Shown: positions 25,530 to 34,100 of the stretch, piece after piece
Layout: the number at the start of each line of letters is the position of its first letter
How positions within the stretch are numbered: the first letter of the stretch is position 1
Assembly (NCBI GenBank): GCA_963661945.1
Contig: CAVLDP010000001.1
Location: 62,001-126,000, forward strand
Source: CAVLDP01 sp963661945
GTDB lineage: Bacteria; Bacillota; Clostridia; Lachnospirales; Lachnospiraceae
DNA length: 64,000 nucleotides
Direction of reading: 5' to 3'
The notes under the pieces: model-generated
What the model was told of the DNA's origin: nothing
Database searches by the model: none
What the model saw: the letters and a program-made list of their open reading frames with translations, nothing else
Program-made: the position numbers and the translations under genes

Positions 25530-26780
25530 ATGAAATCAAAGCAATTATTATTATATAGACCAAAGGATGATGATCTCCTCTATGAGATAGAAGCTTATTT
25601 TACAGATGAATGCAAGATGGAAAATGAAGAAATCATCTATCAACTAATTGCAAGATTAGTTGATTTTGGGGCTACTCATGGCTATGAAGGAAACCTCTGG
25701 CATTGTTATCTTACGCATCTTATTGTGAATTCTGAGAATGCTTATTCCTATGACTGTGAGATTCGCGGCGATTTAGGCGGGACAATTTCAGAAGTCGCTC
25801 TTCATGATGCAGCTATACTTCGTGAATTATTTCACATGGATCTGTCGAAGATAAAAGACTTGCAGCTTAATACAGAATATCTTACAGATTTTCACATGGC
25901 ATCGGGCGACAGCCACATGTTTAACCATAGGATTAGAGACTGTATTGTGCGCCTTAGTCAGGAACTTAGTGAGGCTGCTTCAGATCAGGACTTCCTGGGA
26001 CTCATTTCATCCTTCTATAAGAGCTTTGGTGTGGGCATGTTTGGACTTCATAAGGCCTTTCGACTCGATGATAAGGGAGAAGTCTATCCAATTACTCAGA
26101 TCAAGCATGTGAGTCTTGATGATTTGGTTGGTTATGAACTTCAGAAGGAGAAACTGATACAGAATACAGAGGCTTTTCTTGCTGGTAAGAAGGCCAATAA
26201 TTGCCTTCTCTTTGGTGATGCAGGAACAGGTAAATCAACCTCGATTAAGGCAATTGCTAATCAGTATTATGACAGGGGTCTTCGTATTGTTGAAGTATAT
26301 AAGCATGAGTTCAAGTATCTGAATCATCTGATTGCCACGCTTAAGAATCGTAATTACAAATTTATCATTTATATGGATGACCTCTCCTTTGAGGAATTTG
26401 AGATTGAGTATAAATATCTTAAGGCGGTGATTGAGGGCGGCCTGGAGAAGAAGCCGGATAATATTCTAATCTATGCGACTTCGAATCGTCGTCATTTGAT
26501 TCATGAGAATCAATCTGATAACAAGGAATATGATGACATGCATAAGAATGACACCAAGCAAGAGAAGTTGTCACTATCGATGAGATTTGGTGTGACTATC
26601 TATTTTGGTGCTCCATCGCCAAAAGAATTTAAGGATATAGTGCTTGGGCTTAAGGCACAGAATCATATTACCATGCCGGATGAAGAGATCCTGCAGAAGG
26701 CAAATGCATGGGAGATGCAGCATGGGGGACTATCTGGTAGAACAGCACAGCAGTTTATTGATTATCTGCTAGGACTTTAG
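25530..26780 (+). CDS. DUF815-type AAA+ ATPase
   Basis: The 416-residue protein has an all-alpha N-terminal half of unknown role (about 1-195) and a C-terminal ATPase of the DUF815 family (about 200-410). The Walker A is LLFGDAGTGKST near residue 230, the Walker B is FIIYMDDLSFEEFE near residue 277, and YATSNRRHLI (sensor region) is near residue 316. Members are cytoplasmic AAA+ proteins without an agreed substrate. Here it directly precedes the Ppx-like and polyphosphate kinase genes with small gaps, so a shared operon is likely; a functional link is inference. Confidence 0.85.
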   Translation: MKSKQLLLYRPKDDDLLYEIEAYFTDECKMENEEIIYQLIARLVDFGATHGYEGNLWHCYLTHLIVNSENAYSYDCEIRGDLGGTISEVALHDAAILRELFHMDLSKIKDLQLNTEYLTDFHMASGDSHMFNHRIRDCIVRLSQELSEAASDQDFLGLISSFYKSFGVGMFGLHKAFRLDDKGEVYPITQIKHVSLDDLVGYELQKEKLIQNTEAFLAGKKANNCLLFGDAGTGKSTSIKAIANQYYDRGLRIVEVYKHEFKYLNHLIATLKNRNYKFIIYMDDLSFEEFEIEYKYLKAVIEGGLEKKPDNILIYATSNRRHLIHENQSDNKEYDDMHKNDTKQEKLSLSMRFGVTIYFGAPSPKEFKDIVLGLKAQNHITMPDEEILQKANAWEMQHGGLSGRTAQQFIDYLLGL

Positions 26781-26806
26781 GATTCATTCATAAAAGGGGG
26801 CTATTT

Positions 26807-28336
26807 ATGAACTTATTTGCATCTATATATATTGGCTCGAGTGAGACAATACTTAAGGTCTTTGAGATATCAAAGGAGGGCGGCTTAAAGGAAATTGATT
26901 GCCTCCGCTCTACAACGGATATTATGAAGGACATCTATACTTCTGGGGCGGTTAGCCTTCAGACAACAGAAGATCTTGTAATGCGCCTTCTTGATATGAA
27001 AAAGACCATGGAGATGTATCGGGTAGATGATTATGCAGTATATGCTGGTTATACCTTGCGGACAGCTTCTAATATGCAATTTGTCTTGGAACAGATTAAG
27101 CTTAAGACCAAGCTTCCGGTGATTTCGCTCTCCAATTCAGAGCACAGATTCTTTGGTTATCAAGCGGTGGCATCCCTACCATCCTTCTCGAAGATGGTAG
27201 AGGATTCTGCGGTAATCGTTGACGTTGGCGGAGCCAGCCTGCAGATTACTCTCTTTCGACACAGCAAGGTTATTACAACTCAGCATCTTCACTTGGGTAC
27301 TTATTCCACTATGGAATCACTTCGTAAGCTTGATAAGGCCAAGGATTATCGGGAGCAGATTTCATCCCTTATTGACAAGGAATTAGACACCTTTGCCAAG
27401 GTCTACATGAAGGATATTGAGCCGACCTACTTGATTATCTTAGGTGACCGAGTATCGAAGAAGCTTACAGAACTTGGCGAATCCTCAGATGGTATCCTAA
27501 CTGAGACTGAGAAATTCAAGAAATTCATTAAGAATATGATGAAGGAACATAGAAATTCCGTCGCTTCAGACTGGGAATTATATGATGAGGCACAGGTCTT
27601 CTTAGAACCGCTTATGCTACTTCATTTTGAAATTGCTAAGATGTTACCGACGAAATATACCTTGCTACCTGGTGTTTCGGTAAATGAAGGTATTGCCTAT
27701 CGATATGCTTATCAGCATAAGCTTCTGAAATCAGAGCATAATTTTGAGGAGGATATTTTATCTGCATCCTGGTCTATTGCCAGAAGATATGGCTCCTATG
27801 AGCCTCATCTTAAAGCCTTGCAGAAGATATCCGTTCAGATCTTTGATTCCATGAAGAAATATCATTCCATGACGAAGAGGGAGCGTCTGCTCATGCAGGT
27901 AGTGTGTATTCTCCACGATTGCGGCAAATATATTAGTTTGTCGGAAGCCGCAGATTGTACCTACACGATTATCAAATCATCAGAAATCCTCGGACTTACT
28001 CATAAGGAAAGAGAAATGGTCGCGCTGATTGCTTCTTATAATAGAAGAGATTTACCACCATATCGTAATCTTGCGGATCGTATTTCCAAGGAGGATTATT
28101 GGGTTATGGTTGAACTTCTTGCTATCCTTAAGGTTGCGAATGCCATGGATCGGAGCCATAAGCAGAAGTTCAAGAACATTTCCATGTCGGTTCGAAATAA
28201 GGAACTGGTAATCACGATTGAAGCATCAGATTCCATTTCCCTTGAGAAGGGAATGTTTAATAATAAGGCGGATTTCTTTGAAGAGGTATTTGCAATTCGA
28301 CCTGTAATCAAGGAAAAACGTCTGCTATTACAATAA
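26807..28336 (+). CDS. Ppx/GppA-family protein with altered catalytic motifs
   Basis: The 509-residue product has the layout of Ppx/GppA phosphatases: a two-lobed actin-like ASKHA part (about 1-310) and a C-terminal HD-type helical domain (about 320-509, LHDCGK near residue 370). Several expected active-site residues differ. The first phosphate motif reads IYIGSSE where IDIGSNS is usual. The second reads VDVGGASLQ where DIGGGSTE is usual, replacing the catalytic Glu by Gln. Later HD-domain His positions read Cys and Asn. It may bind polyphosphate or guanosine tetraphosphate without hydrolysing it. It is followed by ppk after 11 bases. Confidence 0.85.
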   Translation: MNLFASIYIGSSETILKVFEISKEGGLKEIDCLRSTTDIMKDIYTSGAVSLQTTEDLVMRLLDMKKTMEMYRVDDYAVYAGYTLRTASNMQFVLEQIKLKTKLPVISLSNSEHRFFGYQAVASLPSFSKMVEDSAVIVDVGGASLQITLFRHSKVITTQHLHLGTYSTMESLRKLDKAKDYREQISSLIDKELDTFAKVYMKDIEPTYLIILGDRVSKKLTELGESSDGILTETEKFKKFIKNMMKEHRNSVASDWELYDEAQVFLEPLMLLHFEIAKMLPTKYTLLPGVSVNEGIAYRYAYQHKLLKSEHNFEEDILSASWSIARRYGSYEPHLKALQKISVQIFDSMKKYHSMTKRERLLMQVVCILHDCGKYISLSEAADCTYTIIKSSEILGLTHKEREMVALIASYNRRDLPPYRNLADRISKEDYWVMVELLAILKVANAMDRSHKQKFKNISMSVRNKELVITIEASDSISLEKGMFNNKADFFEEVFAIRPVIKEKRLLLQ

Positions 28337-28347
28337 GGAGCTATACA

Positions 28348-30525
28348 ATGGGGGATAAAATTAATTTTCGAAATCCGGATTATTATGATAATAGAGAGTT
28401 AAGCTGGCTGAAATTCAATATTCGTATCTTAAATGAGGCAAAGGATAAGAATCTGCCACTACTTGAACGTATCAAGTTCTTGTCAATTACGGCATCGAAT
28501 TTGGACGAGTTCTTCATGGTGCGTGTGGCATCTCTGAAGGATCAGGTTCATGCCGATTATCGTAAGCCTGATATTGCAGGTCTGACTGCAGAGGAGCAGC
28601 TTGAGCGAATTAATAAGGAAACGAAAGAATTCTCAAGTGCCCAATATACTACCTATAATCGATCACTTAATCCTATGCTTCGTGCAGAAGGAATTGAATT
28701 GATCGATGCGCATGAGAAATTAAATCAGACGCAGACAGAATATGTGGATCGATATTTTGAAGAGGATGTCTATCCGGTTCTAACGCCGATGGCAGTTGAT
28801 GCTTCTAGACCATTTCCACTAATTCTGAATAAATCGCTCAATATCGCTGCGAGAATCAAAGAGAAGAATGGTGCAAGAATAGGACTTCTAAGACGTAGGA
28901 AATCTATTGCCAATGAATTTGTAACTATTCAGGTGCCATCCGTTCTTCCTAGATTAGTCCAGATACCACCGTCAGAAGGGCACAAATATAGCTTTATTCT
29001 CTTAGAACAAGTGATTGAGAGGAATATTCATAAGCTGTTTCTCAATTATGATGTCATAAGTGCTGTCCCTTATCGTGTTATGCGTAATGCAGATATGTCA
29101 ATTGATGAAGATGAGGCTGCAGATCTTCTGAAGGAGATCGAGAAGCAATTAAAGAAGCGCCAGTGGGGAGAAGTCATTCGACTTGAGGTAGAAGAAGGAG
29201 TGGACTCAGAACTTCTATCCTTTCTTACGGATAACTTGTCAGTAAATGCAGACGATGTTTTCTATATTAATGGACCGATTGATCTTACCTTCCTTATGAA
29301 GATGTATGGATTAACGGGTTATGACAAGCTTCGATATCCTGCATTTTCACCACAGGAGAATCCAAGACTTAAGGCAGGAACGGATATTTTCCGCGAGATT
29401 CGACGAGGAGATATTCTTCTCCATCATCCATACGAGTCCTTTGATCCGGTGGTTAATTTCATCAAACAGGCGGCGACAGATTCAAAGGTCCTTGCGATTA
29501 AGCAGACCCTGTATCGAGTGAGCGGTAATTCTCCAATTATTAGGGCGCTGGCTCTTGCAGCGGAGAATGGAAAGCAGGTTACCGTTCTTGTAGAGCTTAA
29601 GGCTAGATTTGACGAGGAGAATAATATCGGTTGGGCCAAGACGCTTGAGAAGGCAGGCTGCCATGTAATCTATGGTATTGTAGGACTGAAGACCCACTGT
29701 AAGATTGCGCTGGTTGTTCGAAGAGAAGAAGATGGAATTCGAAGATATGTCCATCTTGGAACGGGCAATTATAATGATTCTACAGCGAAGCTCTATACGG
29801 ATTGTGGAATGCTGACTTGTCGTGAACCATATGGAGAGGATGCAACTGCGGTATTTAATATGCTTTCTGGCTATTCAGAGCCTAAGAGCTGGAACCGTCT
29901 TATTGTTGCACCTATTTGGCTTAGAGATAAGTTCCTGCAGCTGATTTCGAGGGAGAAGCAGCATGCCTTAGATGGCAAGAAGGCCTTAATTATTGCCAAG
30001 ATGAATTCTCTCTGTGATCCAGGAATCATAGAGGAATTATACGAGGCTTCTTCTTGTGGAGTCGAGATTCATTTGATTGTAAGAGGTATTTGCTGCCTTA
30101 GAACCGGAATACCTGGAGTCAGTGAGAATATAACAGTAGAATCTATTGTTGGTAACTTCCTAGAGCATATTCGTATCTTCTATTTCTATAATGATGGGGA
30201 AGAGGATATTTATATGGGCTCTGCGGATTGGATGCCGCGAAATCTGGATCGAAGAGTTGAGATTATATTCCCAATTGAGGATGAGAAGCTGAAGAATAAG
30301 GCGAAGCATATCCTTGATACACAGCTTTCTGATAATAAGAAAGCGTATTTTATGGGAGATGACGGAGAGTATCAGCGTCTGGATCGAAGAGGCAAGAAGC
30401 TTATTTCCAGTCAGGAACAGTTTATGAAGGAAGCGATGCAGCTGAATCGTGTAGATTATGAAGAAGCGGTGAATCGAAGATTTACACCTATCGTTGCATC
30501 CTTAGAGGAAGCAGAAGATGAGTAA
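28348..30525 (+). CDS. ppk: polyphosphate kinase 1
   Basis: PPK1 reversibly polymerises the gamma-phosphate of ATP into polyphosphate. The 725-residue product is full length: N domain (NRELSWLKFNIRIL), the head domain, and two phospholipase-D-like catalytic domains. These carry LLHHPYESFDPV, AIKQTLYRVSGNSPI, and GLKTHCKIALVVRRE with the His that becomes phosphorylated, followed by YVHLGTGNYN. The stop overlaps the next start by 8 bases. It forms a cluster with the Ppx-like protein upstream. Confidence 0.96.
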   Translation: MGDKINFRNPDYYDNRELSWLKFNIRILNEAKDKNLPLLERIKFLSITASNLDEFFMVRVASLKDQVHADYRKPDIAGLTAEEQLERINKETKEFSSAQYTTYNRSLNPMLRAEGIELIDAHEKLNQTQTEYVDRYFEEDVYPVLTPMAVDASRPFPLILNKSLNIAARIKEKNGARIGLLRRRKSIANEFVTIQVPSVLPRLVQIPPSEGHKYSFILLEQVIERNIHKLFLNYDVISAVPYRVMRNADMSIDEDEAADLLKEIEKQLKKRQWGEVIRLEVEEGVDSELLSFLTDNLSVNADDVFYINGPIDLTFLMKMYGLTGYDKLRYPAFSPQENPRLKAGTDIFREIRRGDILLHHPYESFDPVVNFIKQAATDSKVLAIKQTLYRVSGNSPIIRALALAAENGKQVTVLVELKARFDEENNIGWAKTLEKAGCHVIYGIVGLKTHCKIALVVRREEDGIRRYVHLGTGNYNDSTAKLYTDCGMLTCREPYGEDATAVFNMLSGYSEPKSWNRLIVAPIWLRDKFLQLISREKQHALDGKKALIIAKMNSLCDPGIIEELYEASSCGVEIHLIVRGICCLRTGIPGVSENITVESIVGNFLEHIRIFYFYNDGEEDIYMGSADWMPRNLDRRVEIIFPIEDEKLKNKAKHILDTQLSDNKKAYFMGDDGEYQRLDRRGKKLISSQEQFMKEAMQLNRVDYEEAVNRRFTPIVASLEEAEDE

Positions 30526-31327
30526 ATTAATCTGTATGGACTTAGACGAGACGCTTCTTACCTCGGATAAGACCATTTCACCTAGAACACTTGATGCACT
30601 AAATCGTGCAGTGGCTGCTGGAAATTATATAGCACTGACTTCTGGCAGATCAATTCCGGGATGTGAGCTTGTGTCGAAATCTTATGGACTTGATGGCAAG
30701 AATTGTTATATCCTTGGTTTTCAGGGAGGAATTCTATTTGAACAAGAGACCAAGAAGGTAATTTTTCGACATAGCCTAGCGGAAGACTTCGCTATCCGCC
30801 TTATGAATCAGTTATTCGAAGAGGGATATTATGCGCAGACTTATGATGATTCGCATATTTTAAGTCCCTATGATTGCGAGGCCTTGGCTCACTATAATTC
30901 CATTACCAAGGAAGAGGTTCGATTTTTTTCATCTACAGAAGAGCTAAGAGGAACTCCTCATCCGAAGATTATAGTCATTGATTATGAGAATCATGATAGG
31001 CTTGAGGACTTTCGGCTGAGACATCTTGAGGAATTTCAGGATTTCTTTGAGGTGACCTTTTCATCGCCTTGTTATCTTGAATATACTCCGAAGGGAGTTC
31101 ATAAGGGCGCTGGAATGCAAGAGCTTGCCTCTTATCTTGGTCTTTCGATGGAAGATACCATTGCAATTGGAGATGAGAGAAATGATATTACAATGATATC
31201 TATGGCAGGAATCGGCGTTGCCATGGCAAATGCAAGGACAGAAGCGAAGGAAGTTGCATCCTATATCACCGAGGCAGATCATGATCATGATGGCGTTTTA
31301 GAGGTGATAGAGAAATTTGTTCTATAA
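30518..31327 (+). CDS. Cof-type HAD-superfamily phosphatase
   Basis: The 269-residue protein has the HAD nucleophile motif CMDLDETLL near residue 8, a Cof-type (class IIB) cap in the middle, and the acidic motif IAIGDERNDITMI near residue 214. These soluble enzymes dephosphorylate sugar phosphates, flavin mononucleotide or similar. The start overlaps ppk by 8 bases, so the genes are translationally coupled. The actual substrate cannot be read from sequence. Confidence 0.9.
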   Translation: MSKLICMDLDETLLTSDKTISPRTLDALNRAVAAGNYIALTSGRSIPGCELVSKSYGLDGKNCYILGFQGGILFEQETKKVIFRHSLAEDFAIRLMNQLFEEGYYAQTYDDSHILSPYDCEALAHYNSITKEEVRFFSSTEELRGTPHPKIIVIDYENHDRLEDFRLRHLEEFQDFFEVTFSSPCYLEYTPKGVHKGAGMQELASYLGLSMEDTIAIGDERNDITMISMAGIGVAMANARTEAKEVASYITEADHDHDGVLEVIEKFVL

Positions 31328-31341
31328 TTTCCGAAAAAGTC

Positions 31342-31370
31342 TTGACGCAACCTTAGCCAAGTGATATATT
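31342..31370 (+). promoter_or_regulatory. promoter of infC-rpmI-rplT
   Basis: TTGACG, a 17-base spacer and TATATT with TGA before it (extended -10). Start predicted near 31377, leaving a leader of about 150 bases. Confidence 0.88.
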
Positions 31371-31377
31371 ATGAACG

Positions 31378-31505
31378 TTGTAAAGCAAAAGTAGAGTATC
31401 CACTCTCACCTAAGCGCGACTTACTAGCCTGCGACTTAGCGTTGGTATTTTTACAATTTATGATTGTTGAATGCTTAAGTGGATAGTCTGCCTATCCACT
31501 TTTTT
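31378..31505 (+). promoter_or_regulatory. L20-type attenuator leader of infC-rpmI-rplT
   Basis: The leader ends in a strong terminator: AAGTGGATAG (31477-31486) with CTATCCACTT (31492-31501), a perfect 10-bp stem and a T run. An upstream TATCCACT (31397-31404) can pair with AGTGGATA (31478-31485) in the terminator's first arm and so act as antiterminator. Between them CTAAG/CTTAG (31410-31414, 31434-31438) can close a hairpin, a possible protein-binding site. In Bacillus, L20 controls this operon through such a leader; the ligand here is inferred. Confidence 0.75.
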
Positions 31506-31526
31506 ATTATTTATGGAGGTGTAACC

Positions 31527-32039
31527 ATTAACGATTTAATGATTAATGAGCAGATTCGCGATCGTGAAGTTCGCTTGATTGGCTCAGATGGGGAACAGTT
31601 AGGAATTATGTCTTCTAGAGAAGCACTTAAGCTTGCACAGGATGCTGATCTTGACTTGGTCAAGGTTTCACCAAATGCTAAGCCACCTGTATGTAAGATC
31701 ATCGATTACGGTAAGTATCGCTATGAACTTTCACGCAAGGAGAAGGAAGCAAAGAAGAAGCAGCATACAGTTGAGCTTAAAGAGATTCGATTGTCTCCAA
31801 ACATTGATTCAAATGATCTTAACACCAAGATGAATAATGCAAGAAAGTTCCTTGCAAAGGGCGATAAGGTGAAGATTACCTTACGTTTCCGCGGTCGTGA
31901 GATGGCTCATATGAACGCAAGCAAGCACATCCTTGATGATATCGCTTCTTCTATGGAGGATATCGCAGTAGTGGAGAAGGCACCTAAGGTAGAAGGCCGT
32001 TCTATCAGCATGGTGCTGGCAGAGAAGAAAAACAAGTAA
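31527..32039 (+). CDS. infC: translation initiation factor IF-3
   Basis: IF-3 checks start-codon pairing and prevents early subunit joining. The 170-residue product opens with INDLMINEQIRDREVRLIG and has the KVSPNAKPPVCKIIDYGKY linker region and the GREMAHMN segment of the C domain. The start is set at ATT (31527), 6 bases after GGAGGT (31515-31520). This gives the exact family N-terminus, and there is no ATG in frame at that point. AUU starts are a known IF-3 self-control feature. Confidence 0.95.
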   Translation: MNDLMINEQIRDREVRLIGSDGEQLGIMSSREALKLAQDADLDLVKVSPNAKPPVCKIIDYGKYRYELSRKEKEAKKKQHTVELKEIRLSPNIDSNDLNTKMNNARKFLAKGDKVKITLRFRGREMAHMNASKHILDDIASSMEDIAVVEKAPKVEGRSISMVLAEKKNK

Positions 32040-32057
32040 TTTTAGGAGGAATTCATT

Positions 32058-32255
32058 ATGCCAAAGATTAAGACTAAGAGAGCAGCTGCAAAGCGTTTCT
32101 CTACAACAGGTACTGGAAAGCTTAAGAGAAATAAGGCTTACAAGAGTCATATCCTGACCAAGAAGACTACTAAGAGAAAGAGAAATCTTAGAAAGGCAGC
32201 TATGACAGACGCTACCAACGTTAAGGCAATGAAGAAGGTTTTACCTTACGCATAA
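32058..32255 (+). CDS. rpmI: 50S ribosomal protein L35
   Basis: A 65-residue, very basic protein of the large subunit with the family start PKIKTKRAAAKRF and the KTTKRKRNLRK core. It lies between infC and rplT, as almost everywhere in bacteria, with a GGAGGA ribosome site. Confidence 0.97.
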   Translation: MPKIKTKRAAAKRFSTTGTGKLKRNKAYKSHILTKKTTKRKRNLRKAAMTDATNVKAMKKVLPYA

Positions 32256-32278
32256 GAATCGGTTAGGAGGATTAGATT

Positions 32279-32635
32279 ATGGCAAGAATTAAAGGCGGAC
32301 AGAACGCTAAGAAGAAGCATAGTAGAGTATTAAAGATGGCTAAGGGCTACAGAGGCGCTAGATCTAAGCAGTATCGTGTAGCTAAGCAGTCAGTTATGAG
32401 AGCATTAACCTCTTCTTATGCTGGACGTAAGCAGAGAAAGAGACAGATGAGACAGCTTTGGATCGCTCGTATCAATGCTGCAGCTCGTATCAATGGTTTA
32501 TCATACAGCAAGTTCATGTATGGACTGAAGCTTGCTGGTATTGAGATCAACCGTAAGATGTTAGCAGAGATGGCAGTTAATGATGCTGCAGGCTTTGCAG
32601 AGTTAGTTGAAGTTGCTAAGAAGCAGGTTGCTTAA
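32279..32635 (+). CDS. rplT: 50S ribosomal protein L20
   Basis: L20 is an early assembly protein of the large subunit and, in Bacillus, the repressor of this operon. The 118-residue product begins ARIKGGQNAKKKHSRVLK and contains GYRGARSKQYRVAKQ and the LWIARINAAARING segment. It is the last gene before a strong terminator. Confidence 0.98.
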   Translation: MARIKGGQNAKKKHSRVLKMAKGYRGARSKQYRVAKQSVMRALTSSYAGRKQRKRQMRQLWIARINAAARINGLSYSKFMYGLKLAGIEINRKMLAEMAVNDAAGFAELVEVAKKQVA

Positions 32636-32645
32636 GAACTTATTT

Positions 32646-32680
32646 AGAGGTGGAAGACTTTGTTCTTCCGCCTCTTTTTT
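32646..32680 (+). terminator. intrinsic terminator of infC-rpmI-rplT
   Basis: A 12-bp stem (AGAGGTGGAAGA with TCTTCCGCCTCT, one wobble), a 6-base loop and a T run, 10 bases after the rplT stop. Confidence 0.93.
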
Positions 32681-32744
32681 ACATTATCCTGTTGGAATCG
32701 AGTGGATATGCCACAAAGAAAATGAAATATGCCAGAAAACTCTA

Positions 32745-32774
32745 TTGTCAATTTGGGTTTCTGTTTGCTACAAT
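32745..32774 (+). promoter_or_regulatory. promoter of galE
   Basis: TTGTCA, an 18-base spacer and TACAAT, with TGC before the -10 (extended -10). Confidence 0.8.
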
Positions 32775-32806
32775 GTGATTGATGATAAGTTGAAAGGAGA
32801 TTTGTT

Positions 32807-33823
32807 ATGGCAATACTTGTAACTGGTGGAGCTGGTTTTATTGGTAGTCATACCTGCGTAGAACTTCAGAATGCAGGATATGATGTTGTTGTCCTTGATA
32901 ATCTACATAATTCTAGCGAGAAGTCGCTTGAGCGTGTTAGTGCTTTGACTGGTAAGAAGGTTACCTTTTATAAGGGAGACATTCTTGATAGAACGATTTT
33001 AAATGAAATTTTTGCAAAGGAAGAGATTACTTCTTGTATTCACTTTGCTGGACTTAAGGCAGTAGGAGAGTCTGTACAGAAGCCTTGGGAATATTATGAG
33101 AATAATATTGCTGGAACATTAACTCTTGTGGATGTGATGAGACAGAATGGCTGTAAGAATATTATTTTCTCTTCTTCCGCTACTGTTTATGGTGATCCTG
33201 CAGAGATTCCAATCACTGAGAATTGCCCTAAGGGACAGTGCACTAACCCTTATGGTTGGACCAAGTCTATGCTAGAGCAGATTCTATCTGACATGCAGAA
33301 GGCTGATCCTGAGTGGAATGTAATTCTGCTTCGTTACTTTAATCCGATTGGAGCACATCCTTCAGGAACAATGGGAGAGAATCCAAATGGTATTCCAAAT
33401 AACTTGATGCCATATATCACTCAGGTTGCAATTGGTAAGCTTCCAGAGCTTGGCGTCTTTGGTGATGATTATGATACTCCAGATGGTTCTGGTGTTCGCG
33501 ATTATATCCATGTTGTGGATCTTGCAATTGGTCATGTTAAGGCTCTCAAGAAGATCGAGGAGAAGGCTGGTCTCTGCATCTATAATTTAGGTACTGGTGT
33601 CGGATACAGTGTTCTTGACATTGTGAAGAATTTTGAAGAGGCAAATGATATCAAGATTCCTTATTCTATCAAGCCAAGACGTGCTGGTGATATCGCTACA
33701 TGCTATTCAGATGCTACAAAGGCCAAGGAAGAGCTTGGATGGACTGCAAAGTATGGCATTAAGGAAATGTGCCGCGATTCTTGGAATTGGCAGAAGAATA
33801 ACCCAAATGGATACGAAGAGTAA
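32807..33823 (+). CDS. galE: UDP-glucose 4-epimerase
   Basis: GalE interconverts UDP-glucose and UDP-galactose with tightly bound NAD. The 338-residue short-chain dehydrogenase has the NAD loop GGAGFIGSHT at the N-terminus, the Ser/Thr site FSSSATVYG near residue 125, the catalytic YxxxK in YGWTKSMLEQ near residue 149, and RYFNPIGAHPSG near residue 178. Length and motifs fit GalE rather than other extended epimerases. It is a single-gene unit with its own promoter; no terminator is evident before the tRNA. Confidence 0.95.
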   Translation: MAILVTGGAGFIGSHTCVELQNAGYDVVVLDNLHNSSEKSLERVSALTGKKVTFYKGDILDRTILNEIFAKEEITSCIHFAGLKAVGESVQKPWEYYENNIAGTLTLVDVMRQNGCKNIIFSSSATVYGDPAEIPITENCPKGQCTNPYGWTKSMLEQILSDMQKADPEWNVILLRYFNPIGAHPSGTMGENPNGIPNNLMPYITQVAIGKLPELGVFGDDYDTPDGSGVRDYIHVVDLAIGHVKALKKIEEKAGLCIYNLGTGVGYSVLDIVKNFEEANDIKIPYSIKPRRAGDIATCYSDATKAKEELGWTAKYGIKEMCRDSWNWQKNNPNGYEE

Positions 33824-33849
33824 GACTTTAATAATTCCTAAAAAAGTAC

Positions 33850-33878
33850 TTGCCTTCTAGTGGGACTTATAGTAATAT
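33850..33878 (+). promoter_or_regulatory. promoter of tRNA-Glu
   Basis: TTGCCT, a 17-base spacer and TAATAT, ending 35 bases before the tRNA. Confidence 0.65.
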
Positions 33879-33913
33879 AGCTTTGTTGTCGCGTTGGCGA
33901 TGACAAAGCATAT

Positions 33914-33985
33914 GGTTCCTTGGTCAAGCGGTTAAGACGCCGCCCTCTCACGGCGGAAACAGGGGTTCGATTCCCCTAGGAACTG
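33914..33985 (+). tRNA. tRNA-Glu (anticodon CUC)
   Basis: All arms pair: acceptor GGTTCCT with AGGAACT (first pair G-U), D stem GTC/GAC, anticodon stem CCGCC/GGCGG around the loop CTCTCAC, and T arm AGGGG/CCCCT. The anticodon CTC reads GAG glutamate codons. No CCA is encoded. It stands alone with its own promoter and terminator. Confidence 0.95.
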
Positions 33986-34014
33986 TTGACTGTAATTTTA
34001 CAGCCCAACCCGAG

Positions 34015-34042
34015 AAGTATTGACTTTTGTCAATACTTTTTT
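34015..34042 (+). terminator. intrinsic terminator after tRNA-Glu
   Basis: A perfect 10-bp stem (AAGTATTGAC with GTCAATACTT), TTTT loop and a T-rich tail. Confidence 0.92.
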
Positions 34043-34044
34043 AT

Positions 34045-34073
34045 TTGCATTTATTTGTATATGGTGCTATAGT
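34045..34073 (+). promoter_or_regulatory. promoter of the rimP-nusA-infB operon
   Basis: TTGCAT, a 17-base spacer and TATAGT, with TGC before the -10 (extended -10). It starts immediately after the tRNA terminator. Confidence 0.8.
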
Positions 34074-34100
34074 ATTTAAGAGTTGAATAATATGCTAGAG

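Noticed and set aside
31479..31526. N-terminal extension of IF-3
   Set aside because: The frame starts within the attenuator terminator; the family N-terminus begins at the ATT at 31527.
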